Positions 1-8,690 of a DNA stretch of 48,882 bases are shown in pieces (the stretch's first letter is position 1; the number at the start of each line of letters is the position of its first letter). Under the pieces are notes generated by a model. That model was not told the DNA's origin. It did no database searches and saw only the letters and a list, made by a program, of their open reading frames with translations. Both the position numbers and the translations under genes were made by a program. The stretch spans positions 1 through 48,882 of the forward strand of contig NZ_RQZH01000021.1 in the NCBI RefSeq assembly GCF_003932845.1, given 5' to 3'. This stretch comes from Prevotella sp. OH937_COT-195 (GTDB lineage Bacteria; Bacteroidota; Bacteroidia; Bacteroidales; Bacteroidaceae).

Positions 1-491
1 GCGGTGAAGAAGTCCGTTATGACATGGCTCCTACCCTCTGCGTCCTCCCACATCTTGAAGCCCTTGTCGCTCAAGATGTCAGAGCCGGTATATCCTTTGC
101 TCGTCACGCTGTCCGCAGTGATGTCGTCAGCGTTTATATTGCCGAGCGTGGCATTACCTTCCGCGTCAATACCCTTGTTTCCTTTTCCGAATAGTATGCC
201 TTTGATAAACTTGATAATTCCATTGGCAACATCGTCATGCTTACGGCTTAAAAAATCTTCAAAGGCGGGGCTGTCTTCAGATAAAGTTTTCGCCTCATCT
301 GAATACGCGGACCTTGATGAAAAGCCTGAACGTTTGGCATACTCTGCGGAATCTGAAAAATCGGCTTTGTCGGCGTGAGAGGCGTGTTTCACTTCCTGTA
401 ACACACCTACATAACCACGCCCCGCGCCGGTAGAACTACCGTCACCGTTGCCCATTCCCTTTGGCTTTTTTATAACTTTTACGTCAATCAT
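1..491 (-). CDS. Phage tail fibre/tail-tip associated protein (5' part, runs off left edge)
   Basis: An open frame begins with ATG at 491 and leaves the window still open. It starts MIDVKVIKKPKGMG and continues through a Gly/Ser-rich stretch and repeated alanine-serine-lysine heptad-like sequence (residues about 30-75). It then reads NATLGNINADDITADSVTS, a pattern typical of phage tail-fibre or tail-appendage proteins built from repeated short strands. The start overlaps the stop of the upstream tail gene by four bases (ATGA), and an AAGGAG-like site lies just before it, so the two are translationally coupled. Position after the tape measure and tail-tip gene supports a host-contact role. The receptor-binding part would lie in the missing C-terminus. 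Confidence 0.7.
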   Translation of the reverse strand, partial: MIDVKVIKKPKGMGNGDGSSTGAGRGYVGVLQEVKHASHADKADFSDSAEYAKRSGFSSRSAYSDEAKTLSEDSPAFEDFLSRKHDDVANGIIKFIKGILFGKGNKGIDAEGNATLGNINADDITADSVTSKGYTGSDILSDKGFKMWEDAEGRSHVITDFFT

Positions 492-3160
492 TCATCAATC
501 TCCTTAATTTTTAAATCCGCGCGCCCCTCAATCAAATTTCGACTGATGCCTTGAACAAAAAACGCCTTGTTCAACGCTGGGTGCGTGTAATGATAGAATA
601 AACCGATAATGCCGCCCCTGTCTAATAGTTTCTGCTCCATCAGGATTCGGGGCAAATGGTATTCGGTGTAATAACTATCCACGTAAATTTGTTCAGGTTT
701 CGCCTGCTTGCCTTTATTGTAATCGTAAATAGTCAGCACGCCGTCTTTAGTTTCAGTATTTATAGGCGTGGAAATATTTATAGTACTTACCACGCCCAAC
801 TCTTGACACTCCGTAACTGTCAAAGCCGAATTTATCTTAAACTCTAAATTATCTTTCTTGTTGGTAAATTCTTCGCGGGTGTCACTCATATAGATAATGT
901 CGTTATCTTTTACGTTATTAGTTAATCCGTTGTCGCTGTAAACCTTGACTTCAAATTGCTTAACCATGATATTGCTAACGTGCGCCAACAAAGGTACACT
1001 ATCAGTGCTCCATTTTGTACGTCTAAAGAAAGTAGGATGCCTGCGTGTTATATTCCCCCAAATGGTATTAACCGGTCCGAGAACCATAAACTTTACTTGA
1101 CCGCTCAATTTGTCAGATTTTCGGACGGGTATTGCTGTGCCCTCTGTATCAACCCCCATAGTGTAACTGATATTATTTTGCAAATCAAACTCAGTGCCTA
1201 CTAATTTATCGCCTATTTTGGGGTTAAAACCAATATAGAAACATTGTTGGTAATACTCGTCATCATCGCGGCATTGTTCACGCGTTTTGTAAGTTTTCCA
1301 CTCAAAATCGCTCGTTTGCCCTTGCGTACCTGATTCCACTACGCACTTGTCGCCGATAATAAGCATACACGCTAATACAGATATCTTTGATATATTGTCT
1401 GTGCTATCACCTATTGCGCTATATTTAAATTCATACCTTTCGGGGCCTTTGCCCGTAAATGGCACTAAGCCATAATCAGTGCTCGCATCCCACGTAACTT
1501 CGTCTTTAGGTTCAATCGCTTTCCAATATTTACGTGTATAGTATCTTCCGTCGCCGTTGTCACGGCTGGGTACCGTTTCGTGCCACCATTTTGGAATCAT
1601 CAATGCTATGCGCCAATCCGTGTCCGTGTGTAACGCTCTATACGTATCTGTCATTTTCATGACCGGATTAAGCACAATTTTGCCAGATAACACGATGTAA
1701 TTAGTTACCTTATCATCGGCGGGTGAAAAATTGCCACCCGCGTTGTTTCCTGTATATACTGCATATGGTATGTTCGGCTTAATATCGTTAGCGTCCGGAT
1801 AATACTCGCCCTCTTTATCACTATCATTGCCATTTACCGAAACAACTAAATAATTAGTCATGTTAACTTTAGATACAGGGCTGTTGTCGTTTTTTGCGGT
1901 GTTAATTTCAACGTTGCCTATGGACAATATAGCTGCTCCGAGATTCTCGCCCAACCAATTTGGTAAAGTTTGTTGGTTCTTGCCCGTACCATAAAGCGTA
2001 GCAAGATCAACTGCGGTGTTTCCGTTCTTTGGAAAAATCCACGCACTATTTGCCATTACTTGTATAAACCAATCTGTAATACGCCCCGCACCATAATCAG
2101 TAGGCTTGTCATGACACATCGCCTTAAAAGCGTTGTACGCGCTTTTGCCCTCACCATCTGCCGAAAACTCTGTGCAATATTTCTGCCAATAGAAAAACGG
2201 CGATGTTAGTAAATCCTCGTCCAACGGACTTTCAATTACTCTTTCTACGCTCTCGATCTTACAAGTTAAAAGTAGTTGGTTGTAAACCTCTCCTACGTTT
2301 ATGGTCGTGTCGCAATCGGCTACGTTATCGTTGCAAATTGCCACAGCCTTAAATGCCGTTATGTCAATTTGCCCATTTACAATGTTGCGCCACGATATAG
2401 CGGCGTTGTCTTTAACCGATTCCCATGAAAAGATATAGAATGTTAAGCCGTCCTGAACTATGTGCAAATTCAAATAGCGCAAAATTTCTTCTAACACTTC
2501 GTCCTGTTGCCAAACATCATCTTCTTCTCCGCCGAAAAATAGTAACTCAGAAATTGCAAGATGCTTAAACACGGTGTAGCGATTACCGCTTTTGTTGTCA
2601 ACGGCTTTACTCCCATCATACAGATAACGGATAGACCGCCCACCCACGATGTCGATACTGGACGTGATGCCATTTAAAATCTCGGTTACAATGTCATAGA
2701 ATGTACGTTGTCCCGCTTCGGCTTTGGTGAGTTTATAAAGTACACCTGCACTGCCCACATTCTTATACTTGGAATATTGCAAAGCAGAAAGCGCATCGAT
2801 ACAATTCAATTCCACCTCGTCGTACACATCGTTATATGGTTGACTATAGGTCTGCGGTTCTATAAATCCGGCAAATAGACAAACGCCATCGCGATATATG
2901 TTCACGACGGCATCCCTACACGATGCGCAAAAGAAATCGGCTATAAAATCGCGCGAAAGCAATCTTATAGATGCGCTTTGGCGTAATAGGTGGTCGAATG
3001 TGTCGTTTACCTCGCTTTTAATCTCTACTGGGTCGGCGGTAAAGAATATGCCCGCCGCATCCGTACCAACTTCTATGCTGTTGGTACGGTCGGCGTTAGT
3101 AACGATATGCACCGCTATTGTGTCGCCCTGCTGATTTACAAAACTGCCGTGTAAATACAT
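488..3160 (-). CDS. Phage tail-tip/baseplate structural protein
   Basis: This 890-residue protein follows directly downstream of the tape measure gene, the usual place of distal tail (Dit) and tail-associated lysin/hub (Tal) proteins. The first 130 residues are beta-rich and include EPQTYSQPYNDVYDEVELNC, which resembles the N-terminal domain of hub proteins that form the ring at the tail end. The rest is rich in aromatic and Asn/Asp residues with many short strands. There is no signal peptide and no recognisable peptidase or glycosidase motif. Two bases separate it from the tape measure stop, and it overlaps the next gene by four bases. I infer a tail-tip role from position and length, not from a diagnostic motif. 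Confidence 0.65.
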   Translation of the reverse strand: MYLHGSFVNQQGDTIAVHIVTNADRTNSIEVGTDAAGIFFTADPVEIKSEVNDTFDHLLRQSASIRLLSRDFIADFFCASCRDAVVNIYRDGVCLFAGFIEPQTYSQPYNDVYDEVELNCIDALSALQYSKYKNVGSAGVLYKLTKAEAGQRTFYDIVTEILNGITSSIDIVGGRSIRYLYDGSKAVDNKSGNRYTVFKHLAISELLFFGGEEDDVWQQDEVLEEILRYLNLHIVQDGLTFYIFSWESVKDNAAISWRNIVNGQIDITAFKAVAICNDNVADCDTTINVGEVYNQLLLTCKIESVERVIESPLDEDLLTSPFFYWQKYCTEFSADGEGKSAYNAFKAMCHDKPTDYGAGRITDWFIQVMANSAWIFPKNGNTAVDLATLYGTGKNQQTLPNWLGENLGAAILSIGNVEINTAKNDNSPVSKVNMTNYLVVSVNGNDSDKEGEYYPDANDIKPNIPYAVYTGNNAGGNFSPADDKVTNYIVLSGKIVLNPVMKMTDTYRALHTDTDWRIALMIPKWWHETVPSRDNGDGRYYTRKYWKAIEPKDEVTWDASTDYGLVPFTGKGPERYEFKYSAIGDSTDNISKISVLACMLIIGDKCVVESGTQGQTSDFEWKTYKTREQCRDDDEYYQQCFYIGFNPKIGDKLVGTEFDLQNNISYTMGVDTEGTAIPVRKSDKLSGQVKFMVLGPVNTIWGNITRRHPTFFRRTKWSTDSVPLLAHVSNIMVKQFEVKVYSDNGLTNNVKDNDIIYMSDTREEFTNKKDNLEFKINSALTVTECQELGVVSTINISTPINTETKDGVLTIYDYNKGKQAKPEQIYVDSYYTEYHLPRILMEQKLLDRGGIIGLFYHYTHPALNKAFFVQGISRNLIEGRADLKIKEIDE

Positions 3161-3162
3161 CG

Positions 3163-6033
3163 TTATACCTTTATGTTTGTTCGTCTGCCTGATTTACTAC
3201 TAATTCTTGTTTCGTTGGCAATCACTCCCACCAACTTTCTACCGTCAATCTCAAAACGTACCGTGCCGCCTACGCCGCCCGCCGGTTGTATCATAGTGCG
3301 CAACTTATCCAGCGGCGCAATAACTTCGGGGTTGTTGGCCGCTCCGGCATACTCGCCAACAAGTGCCAACGTGGGGCCGCTCACTACGCCGCCGTTGGCA
3401 AACGCCGTTACTTGCTTCACGCTTGAAATCATCGCGGCCAGTTGTGCCAAACCAGTAGCAGCAAACGCTATCCACGCCCACGGCCCCAACGTGGCGGCCT
3501 GCGTGGTAGCGGTGGCGTAGCCCGCTGCCATCGTCGCTATTGCCTGGGCGATAGTTCCCGCTATATTCAGTTCGGGCAACTCCAAAGCGCTGCCCATCCC
3601 CGAAAAGGCTTGCCCCATTGAGGCAATAGCATCCGTCGCGCCTTGGAACTTCTCTTTAGCCTTTGTAATGTCTTCGGTCATCACCTCTATTTCTATCGGC
3701 TTCATCCCTAACTTTTCAAGTGCTATGTTTAGTTCCGCGATTTCCTCCAATGCCTTGTCTTTGCCTACAATCCCTATTTCGTAGTCTTGTTGTATGCGGC
3801 TTGCCTTTTGCTGGGCGTTGGCGTAACTCTGCCGTTTGTCCGCGTTGCTGCCCTGCTCGATGTAGGATGGTTCAACCTCTGCGCCGATAGACACTTTGCC
3901 CCTTGTGGCTTCGTCTATCTGCGCCTGTATCTCGCTGACTTTCGCGGCGGCGGCTACCTTTGCTTCCACGGTCACGGCGTTGTCGAAATCACGCTGTGCC
4001 GCCGTTAGTTCGCTCTGCATCTGCTCGGCAACGGTCTTTACCTCCTCTTTTTCGGGCTGCTCCACGCCGATACGTACTTTATACGCCTTAAACTCCTTTT
4101 CTACGGCCTGATAGTCGGCTTGCAGTGCCTTTGCCACTTCCTCATCGCCTGTGGCCTCGATGTTCCTGCGTAATTCCTCTAACCGCTTCTGATACCAGTT
4201 AATGCTGCCCTCGGCAATAGGCGTTTCAGGTGTAGCCTTTTTGTCGGGCTTCGGCGTTGTAACCGTTGTGCCGCCTTTTGGCGGTACTACCGTTAGCGTG
4301 GTCGTAGCCTTAACATCGTCTGCCAACCCTGCTTCAAGCCTTGCCGTGCGTTCCCGGCTCTGCCTCAAAGCCTCCTTGTTGGCTTTGTCCTCGGCGGTGT
4401 TCCCAATCCATTTCTTGCTGTTTTCCCTGTCCGCTCCGGCTTGGGTGTATCTGTAAGCACCGTCGTTAGCCAGTTCTATATACTTGCCGTCGCGCTTTCT
4501 GTCCCACGACGTTATATTTGCCCGGTCGCCCGCGTTTACGTGGTGGCGGGCCTGCGCCGCACTGTTGGACGTGTCTATTTTTTCGGTAAGTTCGTTCTGT
4601 AACTTATATTCTTCTGTCAGTTGCGCCAGTCTTGCCGCTGCCCTTGCCCTTGCGATAAAAGCCTGTACCACGGCATCGGTATTCTTGACAAAGGCATTTT
4701 CCGCGTCGCTAACGCCGTCTATCTTCAAGCCCAACGCCTGAAACTCGCTTTGGTTAGCCTTAATCCACGCTATTTTCTGATGTTCGTCGCCCAATGCTTT
4801 CCACCCGGCTTGCAATTTCTTATAGTTAGTCATCAGGCTGCTATAAGTCTGTGCGCTTGTGCTCTCAAAGACATTCTGCACGCGCTTGTATGAATCCGCC
4901 ACGGTGTCGGCTTTGTCCGCAAACTCCCCTAATTCGTCGGCTGCGTCGCTTGCCGAATCGCCGAATAGTTCCACCGCAAACGATATAGCCGCAATAATTG
5001 CACCGATAATCGACGCGACTTCTAACGCCCTAATCGCCCACGTTAAGCCTTTTACGGCAATCGTCGCCCCCTTGATGCTGACCGACGACATATTCATAAC
5101 CGTTGTAAACCAACGCACGACATTACCGGCAATCTTCGTGTTCAGGCTTGCAAGCCTGGTGGTATTCGTCCAAAGTGACAAAGCGCGGGTAGCACCTAAT
5201 ATGCCGCCAGCGGTAGTTATAATGGCGTTCAGGGCCAGCCCCATTTCACCTATTTGCACAATAAGCGTTTCGTAAGGTGCTATCAATGCGCCTACTTCTT
5301 CCCGCAAGTCGCCTATATAGTTTGCCGCCTGCTTCACCTTGCCCGCATCGGTCTGGGCCAACGACGCATTCATGCCGCCTACCGCGCTTTCCACGACCTC
5401 GGCAAGCACGGCGGCGCGTTCTTCCTCCGTGCCAAACTTCAAAATCTGCTCTTGGACTTCATCGAACTTGTAGCCGTAGCGTGAAAGTGCGCCGGTCTGC
5501 CCCTCCATCACCTTACCCAACATAGTAGCGATATTCGCCGCGCTCTCCTGCGTGGCATTCAGTCCATACTGCTGCGCTACCATATCATTCATTACGGGTA
5601 TAAGTTTTTCCAAACTCGACTTTTTTTCAAGGTAGGTGGCTAACTCCTGCGCTCCCGCCAACTGCACTTCGTCGCCGATTACGCCTAACCGCTGCTGGGC
5701 GGCGCAAAGTTCCTTAATGCTGTCTATCTCATCGTCGGTAGCGTCCATCGTGTTGCGCATATTGTTAGCCAACTTCGTTTCGGCCTCCACCTGTGCGGCA
5801 CTTGCTTGTGTGAGTTGCTGCATAATACCCGTAATCTGCTGCAACCCCGAAAAGGCATTCTGAAATACTTGCGTAACGTTATTAAACCTCAACATCGTAT
5901 TACGCAATTCGTCCGCCCTTGTTCTGGAAATGCCTAACTTATTGGCTAATTCATGAACATTGGTAGTTGCCGTTACAAGTTGTTCCTTGCCATCAAGCGA
6001 CAAACGGACGTTAAATTTTATTTCTTTTGCCAT
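3163..6033 (-). CDS. Tail tape measure protein
   Basis: A 956-residue protein sets tail length and is expected to be ejected with the DNA. The N-terminal 150 residues are helical and Gln/Asn-rich (FQNAFSGLQQITGIMQQLTQ). Hydrophobic segments lie near residues 265-290 and 335-355, and a long one spans about 845-885 (Ala/Gly-rich with GPWAWIAFAATGLAQLAAM). Charged coiled-coil sequence fills the middle (residues 600-780). The end (FANGGVVSGPTLALVGEYAG) is a motif common at the C-terminus of tape measures. At about 1.5 angstrom per residue the tail would be near 140 nm. The gene sits just after the tail chaperones, apart from a rightward cargo gene inserted in the gap. Confidence 0.92.
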   Translation of the reverse strand: MAKEIKFNVRLSLDGKEQLVTATTNVHELANKLGISRTRADELRNTMLRFNNVTQVFQNAFSGLQQITGIMQQLTQASAAQVEAETKLANNMRNTMDATDDEIDSIKELCAAQQRLGVIGDEVQLAGAQELATYLEKKSSLEKLIPVMNDMVAQQYGLNATQESAANIATMLGKVMEGQTGALSRYGYKFDEVQEQILKFGTEEERAAVLAEVVESAVGGMNASLAQTDAGKVKQAANYIGDLREEVGALIAPYETLIVQIGEMGLALNAIITTAGGILGATRALSLWTNTTRLASLNTKIAGNVVRWFTTVMNMSSVSIKGATIAVKGLTWAIRALEVASIIGAIIAAISFAVELFGDSASDAADELGEFADKADTVADSYKRVQNVFESTSAQTYSSLMTNYKKLQAGWKALGDEHQKIAWIKANQSEFQALGLKIDGVSDAENAFVKNTDAVVQAFIARARAAARLAQLTEEYKLQNELTEKIDTSNSAAQARHHVNAGDRANITSWDRKRDGKYIELANDGAYRYTQAGADRENSKKWIGNTAEDKANKEALRQSRERTARLEAGLADDVKATTTLTVVPPKGGTTVTTPKPDKKATPETPIAEGSINWYQKRLEELRRNIEATGDEEVAKALQADYQAVEKEFKAYKVRIGVEQPEKEEVKTVAEQMQSELTAAQRDFDNAVTVEAKVAAAAKVSEIQAQIDEATRGKVSIGAEVEPSYIEQGSNADKRQSYANAQQKASRIQQDYEIGIVGKDKALEEIAELNIALEKLGMKPIEIEVMTEDITKAKEKFQGATDAIASMGQAFSGMGSALELPELNIAGTIAQAIATMAAGYATATTQAATLGPWAWIAFAATGLAQLAAMISSVKQVTAFANGGVVSGPTLALVGEYAGAANNPEVIAPLDKLRTMIQPAGGVGGTVRFEIDGRKLVGVIANETRISSKSGRRTNIKV

Positions 6034-6041
6034 TTTTTAGC

Positions 6042-6054
6042 GTTACTTACTTAC
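6042..6054 (+). promoter_or_regulatory. Operator-like motif copy 1 (GTTACTTACTTAC)
   Basis: The motif overlaps the -33 region of the promoter for the small rightward membrane-protein gene. The same core occurs at 14369, 36786 and 36899, always at a promoter. This is inferred to be a binding site for a phage regulator. Confidence 0.55.
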
Positions 6055-6081
6055 TCATTCCAAATTTTATTTGTATCTTTG
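6051..6081 (+). promoter_or_regulatory. Bacteroides-type promoter for the rightward cargo gene
   Basis: A TATCTTTG box (6074-6081) matches the Bacteroides -7 consensus TAnnTTTG. A TTAC at 6051-6054 lies 19 bp upstream, in the place of the -33 TTTG, inside the operator-like motif. The first ATG of the downstream gene follows about 20 bases after the expected start of transcription. Confidence 0.7.
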
Positions 6082-6104
6082 CATCAGAAAAAGACTTTAT
6101 CGTT

Positions 6105-6338
6105 ATGCAGACACTAAAGAACATCATCCGCGTAGTGCTTTGGCTGCTGACCGTCGCCGCTTTCTCGGTTATGGTTTCCGGCTACTTCATCAAGCCGTCC
6201 GTTACCGGTTTCGTGGCGATGTGGGTGTTTGCAATCCTCTTTGCCGTTTCCGTCTTTGCCTCGCTCCCTATCAGTGAGAAAGAAAGTTTAGGCTTTGACG
6301 ATGCCGCTAACGACAACATCAACCTTTTAGGCTCTTAG
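6105..6338 (+). CDS. Small two-helix membrane protein (moron)
   Basis: A 77-residue protein runs against the direction of the tail operon, between tail chaperone and tape measure genes. Two hydrophobic helices are visible (residues about 9-27 and 35-55), separated by a short loop (FIKPSVTG) and followed by an acidic tail (FDDAANDN). The ATG at 6105 is preferred over an upstream in-frame alternative because a clear promoter ends at 6081. Its 3' end overlaps the convergent tail chaperone by 20 bases. Own promoter, opposite strand and no structural role fit a cargo gene expressed from the prophage, for example in superinfection exclusion. The function is not recognised. Confidence 0.75.
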   Translation: MQTLKNIIRVVLWLLTVAAFSVMVSGYFIKPSVTGFVAMWVFAILFAVSVFASLPISEKESLGFDDAANDNINLLGS

Positions 6339-6968
6339 GCGTTTCCGTTCTCTTTGCCAATTCCTCAAACCTTTTCAGGCTCTCGGCGGCTGTGAGTTGT
6401 TGGGCTTTGCCCCGCTGCTTTTTGGTCGTACTCTCCCACGGTAGCGGTAAGAGTTTCTGCGGTGTAACCTTTTTCTTTAGGTGCGGTTGTATCACTATCG
6501 CCGCTAACATTCGCATACGCTCCCATTCGTCTTTGTAGGCGGCATCTTGCCTATTTCTGAACTCCTTATAAATGTGTTCAAACTCTATCGGCGTCAGTCG
6601 GCAAAAATCATCATACGAAAGATGTATGCAGCCCAAAGCAATGCCCAATATCTCATAAATGGCTATTCCGTTTTTTTTTCTCCGTCGCCGTCGTGCTGCG
6701 CCTCGGTGGTCGTGCTGTCGCTCCACGCTTGCATTTCGTCAGGGCCTATGCTGTCGGCAAATTCCATCAGCGACAAATTGAACTCTACGCCGTCGGACTT
6801 ACAAGCCGACACGATGCAGCACCAAAGGAACGTACAAAGGTCTGCGAGGCTGCCCGGCTCGATGTCGGTTACTTCCTTGCCTGTTTCCTGCTTGAAACGA
6901 AGCATGGCCCCCATCGTCTGACGACAGGGGTATGCCTTACCGTTAATAGTGATTTCTAACTTACTCAT
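6319..6968 (-). CDS. Tail assembly chaperone gpGT-like fusion made by -1 frameshift
   Basis: The reading frame from about 6680 to 6319 has no convincing start of its own; the upstream ATG at 6726 gives an Arg-rich nonsense beginning. It is in the -1 frame relative to the 101-residue gpG-like gene. A nine-A run on the coding strand (6679-6671) lies in the overlap and reads GAA AAA AAA ACG, allowing two AAA-decoding tRNAs to slip back one base. The fusion would be about 216 residues: 99 from gpG plus 117 of the T part (starting NGIAIYEILGIALGC). Lambda-type siphoviruses use this arrangement just before the tape measure gene to make two chaperone forms at a fixed ratio. Confidence 0.8.
6663..6968 (-). 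CDS. Tail assembly chaperone gpG-like protein
   Basis: This 101-residue protein lies between the tail tube gene and the tape measure. It begins MSKLEITINGKAYPCRQTMG and contains a compact alpha-beta core with RFKQETGKEVTDIEPGS, the same layout as other phage tail chaperones that coat the tape measure during assembly. The acidic, polar C-terminus (residues 85-101) is the region where the frameshift to the longer form occurs. Thirteen bases separate it from the tail tube gene upstream. The assignment rests on position, size and the overlapping -1 frame. Confidence 0.75.
   Translation of the reverse strand: MSKLEITINGKAYPCRQTMGAMLRFKQETGKEVTDIEPGSLADLCTFLWCCIVSACKSDGVEFNLSLMEFADSIGPDEMQAWSDSTTTEAQHDGDGEKKTE
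6671..6679 (-). promoter_or_regulatory. Slippery A9 site for -1 programmed frameshift
   Basis: Nine consecutive A residues on the coding strand form an A-AAA-AAA heptamer in the gpG frame. Slippage there moves ribosomes past the gpG stop (TAG, 11 bases later) into the overlapping frame. Confidence 0.75.
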
Positions 6969-6981
6969 AATGCGCTACGTT

Positions 6982-7431
6982 TTATTCGCCGCTCTCCTTG
7001 CCCGGGTATGTTGTCGGCTCTCCGTCGTTCTCCAAACTTACGCTGTAAGTGGCATCGTCCTGCGCGGGGCTTGTTTCTTCAAGTGACGCAATCACGAACT
7101 TACCCGCAACGTACGGGGCTGCGTCGCCGCCACGCTTAAACGCCTTGACTTCTACGCTATCACCCTTTCCCCAAAGCGGCGCAATCTGTTCGTGTCCGTT
7201 CTCGGTTTCGTCGTAGAAGCGCAAACCCTCTGCGCTGATTGAGATACTAAGGCCCGTAACGCCCTTGCCTTTCCAAAGCCCGCTACTTTTAGCCGCACTC
7301 GCGACCGGCTTAACGGCGCGGTCTTTGGTTTCGCTGTTAAATGTCAGCGTGTGACTTGTGCAGTGTCCTACGGCTTTGCCGCCAACCATCAGCAACAAGT
7401 CGCTACCATTGATATAACCAGTGTTTGCCAT
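6982..7431 (-). CDS. Major tail tube protein
   Basis: A 149-residue beta-rich protein begins MANTGYINGSDLLLMVGGKA. It contains the KGKGVTGLSISISAEGLRFY strand pair and a SPAQDDATYSVSLENDG segment near the end, as in TP901-1-type major tail proteins that polymerise into the tail tube. It sits between the DUF3168-like tail terminator and the tail chaperones, the standard position. Seven bases separate it from the gene upstream. No extra immunoglobulin-like domain is seen at the C-terminus. Confidence 0.88.
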   Translation of the reverse strand: MANTGYINGSDLLLMVGGKAVGHCTSHTLTFNSETKDRAVKPVASAAKSSGLWKGKGVTGLSISISAEGLRFYDETENGHEQIAPLWGKGDSVEVKAFKRGGDAAPYVAGKFVIASLEETSPAQDDATYSVSLENDGEPTTYPGKESGE

Positions 7432-7438
7432 AATTTAA

Positions 7439-7834
7439 TTATAATTTAATAGTGAATGTCATATTTTGTACACACGCATCATCTTCCCAACCCTCTTCGC
7501 TGTCGGTAAGCGTACAACTGCGCATCTTCAAGCCAGAGATTTCACCCTGCGCGTAGTCTAACGCGGCGCGTACCGCCTCGGCTAACTCCACGCCCTCGCT
7601 ATATGCCGCCGTATATACGTTTACTTCCATCTGTACGGTGTCTGCTCCGGGCTGCCCGGCTTTTGTCGGATTGTGTTCCAAAGCGGCCCGTCGATAAAGG
7701 ATATAGGGCAATTCCGCTTTATCTATGACTATGGGAAAAATCTTTTTGGTGCGCTGCGTTACTGCCTCGCTTTCCATCAGGATTTTACGAATAATCAAAC
7801 CTGCGTTTAATGATGTTTTGCGTACTTCTGCCAT
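7439..7834 (-). CDS. Tail terminator (DUF3168-like)
   Basis: A 131-residue protein of the family that caps the head-proximal end of the tail and stops tube growth. It shows the family pattern: an N-terminal helix with an LIIRKILMES segment, then IFPIVIDKAELPYILYRR, then a strand-helix unit MEVNVYTAAYSEGVELAEAV, and a final strand QNMTFTIKL. It lies between the gp10-like head-tail component and the tail tube gene, three bases after the former. Length is typical. Confidence 0.75.
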   Translation of the reverse strand: MAEVRKTSLNAGLIIRKILMESEAVTQRTKKIFPIVIDKAELPYILYRRAALEHNPTKAGQPGADTVQMEVNVYTAAYSEGVELAEAVRAALDYAQGEISGLKMRSCTLTDSEEGWEDDACVQNMTFTIKL

Positions 7835-7837
7835 AGT

Positions 7838-8353
7838 TTACAATAGTCCTTTCTTCCTTGCCGCTCTCTCCAAATTCTTTTGGAAATCGCTAAACAAATT
7901 TTGCTCAACAATCCGTGTTGCCTGTTCATCGGTTTTACGCATAAATCCGTAACGTTTCATTCGCCCGGTAACGTGGCCTTTGCGCTTGCGCACAAACACC
8001 TTTGTTTTGGTCTTTGTCTTACGGTATTTCGTGCCATCCTCTGCCCACATAAGTACCGGCTTTTCTTTGCCTTGCCGGTTGGTGTGGTAGCCCCGTTTTT
8101 TATTAGGCTTAACCGATAGCATAAAGCCCGCGCCGAACTTATCAGGATAGACGCGCATACGAATACCCTTTGAAAATCGTTGCTTTGTGCCTTGCCCGAT
8201 TCCGCTACTTTGCAATTCAGTAATAGCGTGTTTCTTCAAGCGGTTTCCCTCTCGGCGCATTGCGCCGCGCATCGCCTTACGCTGGTCTTTCAAGTCCAGC
8301 GCTTGGAATACGTCGTTAAACGGCTTTTCAATATCTACTATCTGACTTACCAT
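7838..8353 (-). CDS. HK97 gp10-like head-tail component
   Basis: A 171-residue, strongly basic protein with the helical start LDLKDQRKAMRGAMRREGN followed by a beta-rich, Lys/Arg-rich middle. This matches the HK97 gp10-like family of tail-completion or neck proteins that come just before the tail terminator. The excess of Lys and Arg (pattern KTKTKTKVFVRKRKGHVTG) is unusual and may reflect contact with the DNA channel. Three bases separate it from the DUF3168-like gene. Confidence 0.75.
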   Translation of the reverse strand: MVSQIVDIEKPFNDVFQALDLKDQRKAMRGAMRREGNRLKKHAITELQSSGIGQGTKQRFSKGIRMRVYPDKFGAGFMLSVKPNKKRGYHTNRQGKEKPVLMWAEDGTKYRKTKTKTKVFVRKRKGHVTGRMKRYGFMRKTDEQATRIVEQNLFSDFQKNLERAARKKGLL

Positions 8354-8369
8354 TGCTCGCGGATTATCT

Positions 8370-8690
8370 TTACTCGTTTACTCTAACACAAATCAGGGTC
8401 TTAAAGCCCTTATCGAGATTTGGCACGATGTTCGTAACGGTGTATAGGTAGCCTCCTAATTGCTGTGCCCGCCAATTTTCTTGCACCGGGTGGGCGTCCC
8501 TTATATTGAACTCTGCGCGATAGTCCGGGAAATGCTCGCCAACTTCTTCGCTTCGGTTGCCACTCTGCTTTACCCTCTCCGCGTGTACGATGCGGGTTTC
8601 CGCGTAGGTGGTTTTTTCCTCGCCGTAGTCGTTGGTCGCCTTTACCGGCTCTAACAACATAAGTTTATATTTCATACGTCCGGCTATCAT
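8370..8690 (-). CDS. Head-tail adaptor (head closure) protein
   Basis: A 106-residue protein of the phage head-tail joining family (SPP1 gp16/HK97 gp7 type), which closes the connector after DNA packaging. The pattern MKYKLMLLEPVKATNDYGEE then AEFNIRDAHPVQENWRAQQL is typical: a short beta barrel with a mobile loop. ATG at 8690 overlaps the upstream stop by four bases. An internal ATG at 8675 (MKYK) would fit the family start better and cannot be excluded. Confidence 0.8.
   Translation of the reverse strand: MIAGRMKYKLMLLEPVKATNDYGEEKTTYAETRIVHAERVKQSGNRSEEVGEHFPDYRAEFNIRDAHPVQENWRAQQLGGYLYTVTNIVPNLDKGFKTLICVRVNE

Noticed and set aside
6671..6679. A9 run as a sequencing-error frameshift
   Set aside because: The position before the tape measure gene and the tandem AAA codons match a programmed site, so an error is the weaker explanation.
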